Shown here piece by piece: positions 14,279-22,688 of a DNA stretch of 48,288 nt (positions within the stretch are counted from its first letter, which is position 1; each line of letters begins with the position of its first letter). The translations under genes were made by a program, and so were the position numbers. The notes under the pieces were generated by a model that was not told the origin of the DNA, searched no databases, and saw only the letters and a list, made by a program, of their open reading frames with translations. Source of the stretch: Hymenobacter crusticola (GTDB taxonomy: Bacteria > Bacteroidota > Bacteroidia > Cytophagales > Hymenobacteraceae); assembly GCF_002154225.1 (NCBI RefSeq), contig NZ_MTSE01000028.1, positions 1 to 48,288 of the forward strand, read 5' to 3'.

Positions 14279-14854
14279 ATGGAGAAGCTGAATGAAAGAG
14301 TACGGGCTATTCGCCTAGCAAAAAGCCTTACGCAGGAGCAAGTAGGTGTGCATCTGAGCACTACTAAAGCTAACTACAACCGCATAGAAAAAGGCCACGT
14401 CAAGATTGATGCGGTGAAGCTAGCGAAGCTAGCCGACCTATTTGAGATGACCCCTGAAGCGATCGAAACGTATCGAGGCGAGGATCAGCGAACGGCAGAG
14501 CGGATCGAAATTGAGTATTTGCGCCAGCTAGTGGCGACTCAGCAACGCTACATACAACAGAGTGAGCTATTACTTACCGAATCGTACACGTTCTTCAACT
14601 ACTGTTACGAGCTACTAGTCGCGCTCTTCCCCACGGATGGCGAAAACACGGTATCCTTGACAGAAATAAATCGGGTGTGGAGCAAGCTGGTGAGTTATTC
14701 GCTGGCAGACACCGACGCCTCTCAGCAGGCTTATGCCGAGCATCGCATTGAATCGCCCTTGCGCGCCGCTAAGCTGGGCTACTTTGATAGCGTCGTCATG
14801 GCTATGCGCAGCTTACTCTATTTCCATCAGCAGGGACAAGCTCCACAAGAATAA
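14279..14854 (+). CDS. XRE-family transcriptional regulator
   Basis: The 191-residue protein starts with a lambda-repressor-type HTH (ERVRAIRLAKSLTQEQVGVH, then LSTTKANYNRIEKGHVKIDA). A predicted coiled-coil helix follows (IEIEYLRQLVATQQRYIQQS), then a helical C-terminal domain of unknown role. It is transcribed away from the replication operon across a 190-bp AT-rich region, so it could control that operon as well as itself. The start codon lies only four bases after a TATGTTTA box, suggesting a very short or absent leader. Confidence 0.85.
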   Translation: MEKLNERVRAIRLAKSLTQEQVGVHLSTTKANYNRIEKGHVKIDAVKLAKLADLFEMTPEAIETYRGEDQRTAERIEIEYLRQLVATQQRYIQQSELLLTESYTFFNYCYELLVALFPTDGENTVSLTEINRVWSKLVSYSLADTDASQQAYAEHRIESPLRAAKLGYFDSVVMAMRSLLYFHQQGQAPQE

Positions 14855-15002
14855 TAGACCAATTACCAATCGATTAGCTTACTGTGTGAGGCCTGGGACC
14901 AGCGCAGAACGCTAGCAGCATTACCAATGTCGGTGGCTACAATGCCACCATCCTATCTGCCACATTCAACTACGGCGTCCTTAAAACCTTTTTCCTCACC
15001 CG

Positions 15003-15022
15003 GAACGGATTGCGAACCGTTC
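15003..15022. promoter_or_regulatory. Palindrome GAACGG-N8-CCGTTC (copy 1)
   Basis: It lies 18 bases before the start of the zinc-ribbon gene. It is a spaced variant of the 18-bp palindrome at 16653-16670. A regulator-binding role is inferred from position and repetition. Confidence 0.5.
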
Positions 15023-15039
15023 GGCTGTCTATCCACCCA

Positions 15040-15636
15040 ATGGATTCCTCTCGATATTGTCCTGAGTGCGACGCCCCCGTTGTGGGCCGTCGCGACAAAG
15101 TTTTTTGTAACAGCAGTTGTAAGTCCCGCTACTTCCGACGTCAGGCGGATGCGCCTGCTCCCTTTTCCCACGCTGTGCCGCTCGTCGACGAGTGGCCTGC
15201 TTCCCTTGTCCACGAGCCAGAGGAAGATGAAGAAGAGAATGAAGCGGTGGGAAGTAGGGCCAGGGCTACCCATCAGCAGCTCACGGCTGCCGAACGCGAA
15301 CGCACTGCACAGGAGCAGGCATTCCACCAGCTTTATTGCTCGCTGGTAGAGCGGTTCCTCACAGAAGCAGGCCATCAGCTTACAGGATGGAGCGCGGGTC
15401 GTTTTGTGCGGAAACTGTACGCCGCCGCACAGGAGTATCGGGAGCATCCGGGCTTAGCGCACGCAGAGGATATCAGCCATCGGCGCTTGCACGACCTCTA
15501 TTGGATGCACGATCAGGTGCAGGGAGTCGTCGAAGACATTGCGCAACAAGGGTTCTTCGGCAGTGGTTATAGTGCGTACACGGTAAGTAAAAAGAAGTTG
15601 AGACGTTTGCGCGAGCACCTGGTCGAGCAACGGTAA
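15040..15636 (+). CDS. Zinc-ribbon protein of unknown function
   Basis: From the ATG at 15040 the protein begins MDSSRYCPECDAPVVGRRDK and continues VFCNSSCKSRYFRR. The four cysteines (CPEC ... FCNSSC) make a treble-clef or zinc-ribbon binding site. An acidic linker (EPEEDEEENEAV) precedes a helical C-terminal part with LYCSLVERFLTEAGHQL and ends SKKKLRRLREHLVEQR. The function is unknown; nucleic-acid binding is plausible. A frame-continuous start at 15010 is possible but would overlap the palindrome. Its stop codon overlaps palindrome copy 2. A relic of a second copy of its C-terminus lies at 16599. Confidence 0.8.
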   Translation: MDSSRYCPECDAPVVGRRDKVFCNSSCKSRYFRRQADAPAPFSHAVPLVDEWPASLVHEPEEDEEENEAVGSRARATHQQLTAAERERTAQEQAFHQLYCSLVERFLTEAGHQLTGWSAGRFVRKLYAAAQEYREHPGLAHAEDISHRRLHDLYWMHDQVQGVVEDIAQQGFFGSGYSAYTVSKKKLRRLREHLVEQR

Positions 15637-15650
15637 CGGTTCAAACCGTT
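15635..15650. promoter_or_regulatory. Palindrome AACGGTT-CA-AACCGTT (copy 2)
   Basis: A perfect 7-bp inverted repeat overlapping the stop codon of the zinc-ribbon gene and 43 bases before the next gene. It matches the copy at 16653-16670. Confidence 0.6.
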
Positions 15651-15692
15651 TGGCTAGGACAATACAATCATTGTTTTTCTTTGTACCCCACG

Positions 15693-16028
15693 ATGGCTTT
15701 CTCTCCTTCTTCCGACGATTTACAAGGAGAATCTCCCGAGTTCTGGCAGATCCAGCAACAACACGCCGACGCCTCTCATATTGCGTGGTGCCTAGAAGAA
15801 GTGGTCTTCCACTCGCCGGAAGCGGCTTTCGCGCATCTACGCCACGATCCCACCGCTTACGCGCTTACCTTGGCTCGACTGATTGGTTTAGTCTGGGTGA
15901 CAGGCCTTTCGGCCGACAATATCATTTGGGAAGAACAGTCGTTCCTGACCACCGGCAGGTACTCACGGCAGTTACAAGCCGCCTGTGAGAACCTAGCGAA
16001 AAAGTTGCGGGGTATTCATCGTAGTTAA
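15693..16028 (+). CDS. Hypothetical protein, small helical
   Basis: The ATG at 15693 gives 111 residues (MAFSPSSDDLQGESPEFWQI...). A TTG at 15681 would add four. The protein is helical, with FHSPEAAFAHLRHDPTAYAL and LQAACENLAKKLRG, and has no recognised motif. It follows the zinc-ribbon gene by 56 bases, with an AACGGTT palindrome between, so the two probably form one accessory unit. The flanking relic region suggests that this unit was once duplicated. Confidence 0.65.
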   Translation: MAFSPSSDDLQGESPEFWQIQQQHADASHIAWCLEEVVFHSPEAAFAHLRHDPTAYALTLARLIGLVWVTGLSADNIIWEEQSFLTTGRYSRQLQAACENLAKKLRGIHRS

Positions 16029-16598
16029 CGAGCGGGTTGTTTCCACGGAAAGACCTCTTAGTAGAAGAGCTATTACGCCTCTGAGTTTGATTTCAGCGTC
16101 GCAGCCATGAACTGTCGGTTAGACTCGCATTGATCCTTTTTCCGTCTACTTGGCCGTGGCATTGAACCACGCGTTGGTTCTTGTCGTACCGTAGCTCCTA
16201 GAACCGGAGTGCCGCCTGCGTTTAGGAGTTCGCTTGCCTGCAAGTAGTGCCTAGAGGCTAAATTCTGGTTTTGCTTTGATTCATCCAGACGCATTGGACA
16301 ACAGCGTTAGATGGATTTCGGGCCGCAGCAAGGCATATTTGGCTTTTCCATAACCTGATAAGCCTAGTTGATCGCTCCTACTCTTATTTTGAAGGTTACC
16401 TATAACAGCGGTGAAGATGGTAGATCGCTGGCTGGGAGCCCCTGCCATAGTGCAGGCGCGCTCCGAACACCTCTAGCTTGATTCTGATATGGTTCTTGGA
16501 TCAATCCATTAATTCTAGTACTCGCCTGATAGGCCTACTTTCTAGGCCTAATAACTTGGTAAGCAGTTAACGACCCGCTACAACAGCGTGAGCGATAG

Positions 16599-16652
16599 TA
16601 TAGCAGCAAAACGAAGCTGAAGCGCTTGTGCGAGCACGTAGTTGACAGATAA
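16599..16652 (+). pseudogene. Relic of a second zinc-ribbon gene (C-terminus only)
   Basis: The frame YSSKTKLKRLCEHVVDR followed by TAA matches the last residues of the gene at 15040 (YTVSKKKLRRLREHLVEQR), and the same AACGGTT palindrome follows it. No upstream coding part survives. Confidence 0.65.
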
Positions 16653-16670
16653 GAACGGTTCAAACCGTTC
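16653..16670. promoter_or_regulatory. Palindrome GAACGGTT-CA-AACCGTTC (copy 3)
   Basis: A perfect 8-bp inverted repeat one base after the relic stop codon, in the same place as copy 2 relative to its gene. Confidence 0.6.
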
Positions 16671-16954
16671 GAACAGAGCCGATGCATCTGAACCAAGACG
16701 CTTATCATTATATAAACGAGCGGGCGTGTCCAATAACGGCCCCAGAGCGGCCCACACTGGGTGCTTAACTCGTATGGACGAATTGAGTTGAAGTACGTAT
16801 TAGAGGTCCATAAGCTCTGACCTTGAAATGGGCAAATAGAAACTCAGAAATTCTTAAAACGCTCTATTTTTGGCTGGCATAGCCCGCTATAGTTGTCGGC
16901 TCGATAATCGCGACTATACAGTATACGGGTGTTAATACATTTCTTAGCCCTTCA

Positions 16955-17401
16955 ATGCTTAAGTACGAGAGTGAGCTAGCCGCTATCGAGTTTACGGCAG
17001 TGAAATGCCCTGCCGATGCCGCACCGTGTGATGGAGTAGCGTACCGCTATGTGCATCAGTCCGTGCCAGTAGCGGAAGACTTTCTACCAGTGCCCATTGA
17101 ATCAAACGGGCCACCACGACGAATACAGGTTGGAGCGGCTATTGAAGGGCAAGCGCTGGTAGCGGAAGAGAACTATCTGTGCAATCAATGGGCTCTGTCG
17201 ATGTTTGAGACAGAGGACCACGCCCGCAAATTCTTCAAGGCCTACTTACGCAAGCGCAAAACGCACACGCATATTGCGGCTGTGCAGTTGCGCCCCATTG
17301 ATGGGCTCGGTACCAAGCCCAATACGCATCTTCATTTCAATTTTCACGAATACCAAGCGGCCAACCTTGTGGCTCAAGTGGTAGCAATAACTGCAATCTG
17401 A
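16955..17401 (+). CDS. Small first gene of a three-gene putative defence operon
   Basis: This 148-residue protein of unknown family starts MLKYESELAAIEFTAVKCPA. It contains EENYLCNQWALSMFETEDHA and a basic/histidine stretch, LRKRKTHTHIAAVQLRPIDG, followed by PNTHLHFNFHEYQAANLVAQ. The close histidines (HTH, HLHF, FHEY) could bind metal or form an active site. Its stop codon overlaps the next start as TGATG, so translation of the two is coupled and a 1:1 complex is likely. It stands immediately upstream of a DUF6575-like protein, a DUF3883 nuclease and a type I restriction locus. I cannot name its fold. Confidence 0.8.
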   Translation: MLKYESELAAIEFTAVKCPADAAPCDGVAYRYVHQSVPVAEDFLPVPIESNGPPRRIQVGAAIEGQALVAEENYLCNQWALSMFETEDHARKFFKAYLRKRKTHTHIAAVQLRPIDGLGTKPNTHLHFNFHEYQAANLVAQVVAITAI

Positions 17402-18837
17402 TGATAACGCAACTAGGATTCAGATTAGCCGCTCAGGAATTTGCTGCTACGCTGCATAAGGTAGACGATTTAGTTTATTACGAAGGACCGCTATTGACGC
17501 ATTATCAGTCGTCAGCTGGAAAGCACTATCTATTTAACTGGGTTGATCACGACGAGCAATCCAATCGCTGGCTCGTGTTGGAAACGTCAATCGTGCACCT
17601 ATATGATTATGCAACTGGATTGCGCTCTTTGCTGGACGTGGCTCAGCAACCATATAACACCAACGTGCTGGTGCTAGACACTGATGCAACAGGAGCGTTT
17701 GTGCAAGGATTGCTGGTACCCAGAGAACAGCTAAACCCAGAATACAGGCCAGAAGAAGACTCGTTTCACATCCTACCGCTATCAGAACGGTACTTGGCAT
17801 ATTTTGACGCCATGCGGGTGGATGGGGACTTCACACGGCATCTGGAAGCGCTGCGGCAGAAAGCAGTGGAGTTTAGGCTAGAACCGGTAGAAAAGCGGTT
17901 TGGTACCACCATCGGAGCAGCCGACATAGGCTCATTTCTGCAAAAAGTGACCCGCTCGTTCCGGAGTTATGTAGAGGTGCGGTTTGAGCATATGTTCCGC
18001 TCCCTTTACGCTCTAGAGGAGACACTGTACAAGGATTTGCAGAAGATTCTCGAGGTGACGGAACCGCGGTCAGTGTTTGCTAATCACGGCAGTTTTGAAA
18101 TCTCGCTGGCAGTGGATATAATGCCACTCATGGGCCAAGTGAATGTGGACGGTCGCATTTCCGACTGGTATCGCGTGGCCCTGCAAGAGTACAAGCAGGA
18201 TGTAATAGATTTCGATTACACCTCTGGGAACCGACCTGCAAACCTAGAACATGCTACGCCCGAACAGATGCGGGCCATCTATCAGCCAATTATCAGCATC
18301 GCTAACAATGCCGACTATGTGGTGCAATCCCGCGAGGCGGTAGAAAACGGATATCGGGTGCTGCCGCGCATAACGCAAGTAAACGCCCGGAGCATAGCTC
18401 CGCCTCGGGCACGTGAATCGGAAGAACAACGAGCGGACACGGAGTTTTTGAGTCTTGTGCTTGAAGTAGAAAAAAACAAAGGCCTACGAAATTTGTCGGT
18501 GCGGGAGCTGCGCAAGTCATTGGTGACAATGAGCAGCAGCGAACAAACCGAAGCCGCTGTGGAAGGCTTCACCTCGGCGGAGGGACAAGAAATACAGTTC
18601 GGCTCTCCTTTGGAAATAGTGCTGGCTAAAACTGGCAGTTTGTACGAAGCACGTTACGAGCCGCTAGACATTGTAACGCTGGGCCCCAACGCCGTGGCAG
18701 CGCTAGATGGCTTCAAGAAGGAACTGCGAAATCTGTACACCCGCTACCTAAAGCAGCGGGACCAGGAAGAGGACGCACCCACTCCAAAGCTGGTGCGCAT
18801 CATGGCCGCATTTAAGGAGGCATTAGGGGTAGCGTAA
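17401..18837 (+). CDS. DUF6575-like protein, second gene of the operon
   Basis: This 478-residue protein has an N-terminal domain (about 1-110) reading YYEGPLLTHYQSSAGKHYLF and NRWLVLETSIVHLYDYATGL, with LRSLLDV next, which I associate with the DUF6575 family. The middle contains FLQKVTRSFRSYVEVRFEHM and the C-terminus ends in basic helices (FKKELRNLYTRYLKQRDQEE). No nuclease, ATPase or membrane motif is visible, so it looks like a sensor or scaffold. It overlaps the upstream gene and is separated from the downstream nuclease gene by 4 bases. From memory, DUF6575 proteins occur in multi-gene anti-phage loci, but I cannot verify a match here. Confidence 0.75.
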   Translation: MITQLGFRLAAQEFAATLHKVDDLVYYEGPLLTHYQSSAGKHYLFNWVDHDEQSNRWLVLETSIVHLYDYATGLRSLLDVAQQPYNTNVLVLDTDATGAFVQGLLVPREQLNPEYRPEEDSFHILPLSERYLAYFDAMRVDGDFTRHLEALRQKAVEFRLEPVEKRFGTTIGAADIGSFLQKVTRSFRSYVEVRFEHMFRSLYALEETLYKDLQKILEVTEPRSVFANHGSFEISLAVDIMPLMGQVNVDGRISDWYRVALQEYKQDVIDFDYTSGNRPANLEHATPEQMRAIYQPIISIANNADYVVQSREAVENGYRVLPRITQVNARSIAPPRARESEEQRADTEFLSLVLEVEKNKGLRNLSVRELRKSLVTMSSSEQTEAAVEGFTSAEGQEIQFGSPLEIVLAKTGSLYEARYEPLDIVTLGPNAVAALDGFKKELRNLYTRYLKQRDQEEDAPTPKLVRIMAAFKEALGVA

Positions 18838-18841
18838 CGGT

Positions 18842-19822
18842 ATGCAACCCATCATCTTTTTCAACACCGGTTGGATGAACCGTTACGCGGGCCCAAACAA
18901 CGACAGCATACAGGGCGGGGGTAAGTATGTGCAGGTGCATAAAACCGGTGGGGAAATGTTCAATTTCAAACCGCACCGAGGTATGCTTTACGGCTACGTG
19001 CAACCGCCCCGCGGTGGAAATATCCACATTAATCGACTAGGAGCTGGCTTATCAGTCTCATCTATAAGCAATGTGCTGGTGGTTTGGACAGCGACGCACC
19101 CGGTCACGCGGGGCACCTTTGTAGTTGGCTGGTACAAATCGGCAACGGTGTATGCTGCTTACCACAAAGTGAATGTTACGCGAACAAGCCAATGGAACTG
19201 GCAGGGTAGAAAGCATGGCTACCACGCTACGGCAAAGTCGCAGAACGCGGTGCTGCTCCTACCCGATGCCCGCACGCTTGCAGTGCCACGTGGCAAGGGC
19301 AATATGGGTCAGAGCAATGTTTGGTATGCCGATAAGAATCCTGCTTTTGAACAGGAGGTGCGCGATTATATTCAGCATTACCAAGCCACTGGGCGACCAC
19401 CGCTACCGATAAAGCGTGCCCACGGACGCCGCCAGCCCGATGTACTTAAACGGCAGGCTGTCGAGCGAAAAGCTGTGGAGGTGGTGAGCAAATACTACTC
19501 CGACTATGGCTATACAGTAGACTCCGTAGAAAAAGACAACGTAGGCTGGGACCTGGAAGCCAGGTCGGGCAACTTGCTGTTGAAACTGGAGGTGAAAGGA
19601 CTGTCGGGGCGAGACGTGGTGGTGGACCTGACGCCGAATGAATACCGGCAGATGAAAGCTGACCCAGCGCATTATCGGCTGTGCGTGGTTACGCGGGCAT
19701 TGGATAAGCCAACGCGACATATTTTCTCTTATCTGCCGGGACTAGACCAGTGGCAGGATGAGTTGGGGCAAGAGCTGCAGCTAGACGAGGTGGTAAGTGC
19801 TCGAGCGGCATTGAAGCACTAA
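18842..19822 (+). CDS. DUF3883 nuclease-like protein with N-terminal reader-like domain
   Basis: This 326-residue protein has two parts. Residues 1-150 open with FFNTGWMNRYAGPNNDSIQG, GGKYVQVHKTGGEMFNFKPH and YGYVQPPRGG, then NIHINRLGA. This conserved module begins many stand-alone or nuclease-linked proteins and may be a DNA- or nucleotide-reading domain. Residues about 205-310 are DUF3883: AVERKAVEVVSKYYSDYGYT, then VGWDLEARSGNLLLKLEVKG, where D-x-E and E-V-K fit the PD-(D/E)XK nuclease core. The product is the probable effector of the operon begun at 16955. A terminator-like hairpin lies 65 bases past the stop. Confidence 0.85.
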   Translation: MQPIIFFNTGWMNRYAGPNNDSIQGGGKYVQVHKTGGEMFNFKPHRGMLYGYVQPPRGGNIHINRLGAGLSVSSISNVLVVWTATHPVTRGTFVVGWYKSATVYAAYHKVNVTRTSQWNWQGRKHGYHATAKSQNAVLLLPDARTLAVPRGKGNMGQSNVWYADKNPAFEQEVRDYIQHYQATGRPPLPIKRAHGRRQPDVLKRQAVERKAVEVVSKYYSDYGYTVDSVEKDNVGWDLEARSGNLLLKLEVKGLSGRDVVVDLTPNEYRQMKADPAHYRLCVVTRALDKPTRHIFSYLPGLDQWQDELGQELQLDEVVSARAALKH

Positions 19823-19854
19823 GACACAGGCCAGCACATTGCCTTTGTAAGATT

Positions 19855-19884
19855 TTGTTACTATAGAAGCCCGTCCTACCTTTA
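19855..19884 (+). promoter_or_regulatory. Promoter of the type I restriction operon
   Basis: TTG (19855-19857), 19 bases, then TACCTTTA (19877-19884), seven of eight to TAnnTTTG. It lies 50 bases before the hsdM start. Confidence 0.55.
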
Positions 19885-19886
19885 AT

Positions 19887-19915
19887 GCCCTGCTCTCGAA
19901 GCGGGGCTACTTTTT
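19887..19915 (+). terminator. Hairpin plus T-run before hsdM
   Basis: GCCCTGCT / AGCGGGGC (8-bp stem with one G-U pair, loop CTCGA) is followed by TACTTTTT. It could end the upstream operon. Because it lies downstream of the predicted hsdM promoter it could also attenuate hsdM expression. Confidence 0.55.
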
Positions 19916-19933
19916 CCTTCTTGTGTTCCTTCT

Positions 19934-21412
19934 ATGATTACCGGCGACCTTCGCAGCAAGGTGGACCGGGTGTGGGAAGCCTTCTGGACCGGAGGCATTG
20001 CCAACCCGCTCACCGTCATCGAGCAGATTACATTCCTATTATTTATTCGGCGGCTCGATGAGCTGCACACGGCCCGCGAAAGCCAGGCTCACTGGACGGG
20101 CAGGCCTATCCAAAACCCGATTTTCGGCGACGACCAGCAGCATCTGCGCTGGAGCCGCTTCAAGGAAACCGACGCCGAGGCTATGTACCGGGTGGTGGGG
20201 CAGGAAGTGTTTCCTTTTATGAAAGAGGCCGGCGGGCAGGTGGGCGCTTTTGCCGAGCGCATGAAGGACGCCACCTTTATGATACCCACGCCCAACCTGC
20301 TGGAGCGGGTGGTGACCATGCTCTCGGCCATCGACATGAGCGACCGGGACACCAAGGGCGACCTGTACGAGTACCTGCTGAGCAAGGTGGCCACAGCCGG
20401 CACTAACGGGCAGTTCCGTACGCCGCGCCACATCATCCGGATGATGGTGGACATGACCCGGCCCACGCCCCAGGACATTATCTGCGACCCTTCGGCGGGC
20501 AGCGCGGGCTTTCTGGTGAGTGCCGGCGAGTACGTGCGGGAACATTACCTGGAAGTGCTGAATGACCGGGCCACGGCCGAGCACTTTCAGACCCAGGCCT
20601 TCAACGGCATTGAGTTCGACGCGACGATGATTCGCATCGGGGCCATGAACCTGCTGCTGCACGGCATTGAGAACCCGCAGCTGCACTACCGCGACGCGCT
20701 GAGCGAAGCCAACGCGGGCATCCGGGAGGCTTACACGCTGGTGCTGGCCAACCCGCCGTTTAAGGGCTCCTTGGACAAAGACACCGTGGAGAAGAGCCTG
20801 ACGCGGGTGGTGGATACCAAGAAAACGGAGCTGCTGTTTCTGGCCCTCATTCTGCGAGCTTTGAAGACTGGCGGCCGGGCCGCGGTGATTGTGCCCGACG
20901 GAGTGTTATTTGGCAGCAGCAAGGCCCACGTAGCCGTGCGCAAGGCGCTGATAGACGGGCAGAAGCTGGAAGGCGTGGTATCCATGCCCAGTGGGGTATT
21001 TAAGCCCTACGCGGGGGTGAGTACGGCCGTGCTGCTGTTTGCCAAAACCAACTCGGGCGGCACCGACCAAGTGTGGTTCTACGACATGCGCGCCGACGGC
21101 TATTCCCTAGACGATAAGCGCACACCGCTGGACCCCGCCAAGCCCTTCACCAACGACATTCCCGACATCATAGCCCGCTGGCACCTGCGCCATGATGCCG
21201 GCGAGCAGCAGCGCGTCCGTACGGAGCAAAGTTTTGTGGTGCCGGTAGCCGATATCCGCGCTCAAGGCTATGACTTAAGCATCAACCGCTACAAGGAAAC
21301 TGTGCACGCGGAGGTGGAGTACGCCGCCCCGCACACCATCCTAGCCGCAATCCGCACCCTTGATGCCGAGCGGCAACAGACTTTACAGCAACTTGAAGGA
21401 TTGTTGGGATGA
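19934..21412 (+). CDS. hsdM: Type I restriction-modification methyltransferase subunit (HsdM)
   Basis: This 492-residue N6-adenine methyltransferase modifies the target site and forms the M2S core of the enzyme. The N-terminal HsdM domain begins LRSKVDRVWEAFWTGGIANP. The SAM-binding motif I is DPSAGSAGFLVSAGEYV (about residue 184) and the catalytic motif IV is NPPF in LVLANPPFKGSLDK (about 272). The length is typical. The stop codon overlaps the hsdS start (ATGA). The DNA is GC-rich and uniform. The type I assignment is firm; the recognition sequence cannot be read from the protein. Confidence 0.96.
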   Translation: MITGDLRSKVDRVWEAFWTGGIANPLTVIEQITFLLFIRRLDELHTARESQAHWTGRPIQNPIFGDDQQHLRWSRFKETDAEAMYRVVGQEVFPFMKEAGGQVGAFAERMKDATFMIPTPNLLERVVTMLSAIDMSDRDTKGDLYEYLLSKVATAGTNGQFRTPRHIIRMMVDMTRPTPQDIICDPSAGSAGFLVSAGEYVREHYLEVLNDRATAEHFQTQAFNGIEFDATMIRIGAMNLLLHGIENPQLHYRDALSEANAGIREAYTLVLANPPFKGSLDKDTVEKSLTRVVDTKKTELLFLALILRALKTGGRAAVIVPDGVLFGSSKAHVAVRKALIDGQKLEGVVSMPSGVFKPYAGVSTAVLLFAKTNSGGTDQVWFYDMRADGYSLDDKRTPLDPAKPFTNDIPDIIARWHLRHDAGEQQRVRTEQSFVVPVADIRAQGYDLSINRYKETVHAEVEYAAPHTILAAIRTLDAERQQTLQQLEGLLG

Positions 21413-22662
21413 AGAAGGTAACTCTAGCTGACATTTTCGAAAAGCCCATTTCAGGTGAATGGGGTGTAGAGCCAACTGAACAGGCGGTCAACATCCTACG
21501 CACTACTAACTTCACTAACGAAGGAAGGCTCAATCTATCGAATGTTGTCAGGCGTGATATTGAGCGCAAGAAAGTACTACAAAAGCAACTTAGGCCCGGT
21601 GATATAATTATCGAGAAATCGGGTGGCAGTCCAACTCAGCCAGTTGGGAGGGTGGTCTATTTCGACATTGAAGAGGGCACGTATCTGTGTAACAACTTCA
21701 CTTCTATATTGCGCCCCAAAGCGAGTGTACATCCTAAGTATGCCTTGCATATGCTTTATGGATTGCACATTAACAAAGTAACGCTTGCCTTTCAGAATAA
21801 GACCACTGGAATTATAAATCTGAAACTAGCTTCCTATTTAGCTGATGTGCAGATTCCCCTTCCTCCCATAGCTGAGCAGCGTCACATTGCGCGGGTGCTG
21901 GACGCGGCCGACCGGCTGCGGCAGCAGGACCAGCAGTTGCTTGCGCAGTACGAGCAGTTGGTACAGGCCATGTTCGTAGATATGTTCGGCGACCCGGTGC
22001 GGAATGAGAAGGGTTGGAATAAGGTGAAGCTGGCAGATTTTATTCACCCAGAACGACCCGTTACTTATGGTATTCTTATGCCAGGAAGTGAGGACATAGA
22101 AGGCGGTGTGCCATATGTGAGAGTGGTTGATATCAAAGGTGGCCGCGTATTGCACAATAAGGTTAAGCGGACAACCAAAGAAATATCTGACAGCTACAAA
22201 AGGTCCTTACTAATCCCGGGTGACCTACTGATCTCCATAAGAGGCCATGTAGGCAGGTTAGCAATAACTCCTCCAGAATTAAATGGCGCCAACATCACTC
22301 AAGATACAGCCAGACTATCTATTAATGCTGAATTATCTAACCCAGAGTATGTTCATCGTTGCCTTGAACATATTGAGATGCAAAGGATTATGCAGCGTTA
22401 CACTAAAGGCGTGGCGGTGAAGGGAATTAACCTTGGTGACTTAAGAAAAATAGAAATTCCTCTCCCTCCCCTAAAATTGCAACGAAAGTTTGCAGATACA
22501 ATCAAGCTTTTGGAAGCCCAATACTCCGTAACCCAAGAGCTTCAGCAGCACTCCGAAGCCTTGTTCAACAGCTTGTTGCAGCAGGCGTTTCGCGGGCAGC
22601 TGACGCTACCAGTAGAAGCCGAGGCACCCAAGCGGGGAGGACAGCTAGTGTTGGAATTGTAG
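21409..22662 (+). CDS. hsdS: Type I restriction specificity subunit (HsdS)
   Basis: This 417-residue protein holds two target-recognition domains, each followed by a conserved helix. The first (about 1-145) ends at QIPLPPIAEQRHIARVLDAA, the second (about 195-355) at IEIPLPPLKLQRKFADTIKL. These two PLPP...Q motifs mark the half-site modules that set the bipartite recognition sequence. The domains themselves look more AT-rich than the conserved helices, the usual sign of specificity swapping. It starts inside the hsdM stop and is followed after 26 bases by an extra nuclease gene. Confidence 0.95.
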   Translation: MKKVTLADIFEKPISGEWGVEPTEQAVNILRTTNFTNEGRLNLSNVVRRDIERKKVLQKQLRPGDIIIEKSGGSPTQPVGRVVYFDIEEGTYLCNNFTSILRPKASVHPKYALHMLYGLHINKVTLAFQNKTTGIINLKLASYLADVQIPLPPIAEQRHIARVLDAADRLRQQDQQLLAQYEQLVQAMFVDMFGDPVRNEKGWNKVKLADFIHPERPVTYGILMPGSEDIEGGVPYVRVVDIKGGRVLHNKVKRTTKEISDSYKRSLLIPGDLLISIRGHVGRLAITPPELNGANITQDTARLSINAELSNPEYVHRCLEHIEMQRIMQRYTKGVAVKGINLGDLRKIEIPLPPLKLQRKFADTIKLLEAQYSVTQELQQHSEALFNSLLQQAFRGQLTLPVEAEAPKRGGQLVLEL

Positions 22663-22688
22663 GCCATAGGTAACAGCTATGCTATCCG

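Larger units (their letters stand above)
16029..16954. other. Intergenic stretch with gene relics
   Basis: About 925 bp without an intact gene. It contains the relic C-terminus at 16599-16652, palindrome copy 3, and TAAACGAGCGGG near 16714, which echoes TTAACGAGCGGG after the stop at 16026. A 73-codon leftward frame (16073-16294) has no features of a gene. A hairpin CGTGGcattgaaCCACG lies near 16155. TACATTTC near 16936 may be a -7 box for the next operon. Confidence 0.5.

Noticed and set aside
14927..15349. 140-codon frame upstream of and overlapping the zinc-ribbon gene
   Set aside because: Out of frame with the cysteine-bearing protein; composition is that of a shadow.
16100..16200. tRNA-like hairpins
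   Set aside because: No cloverleaf, anticodon arm or T-loop consensus could be assembled on either strand.
16073..16294. 73-codon leftward frame
   Set aside because: No family, no promoter, inside a region of relics.
20039..20686. 215-codon leftward frame
   Set aside because: Antisense to hsdM; GC-rich genes commonly open such frames.
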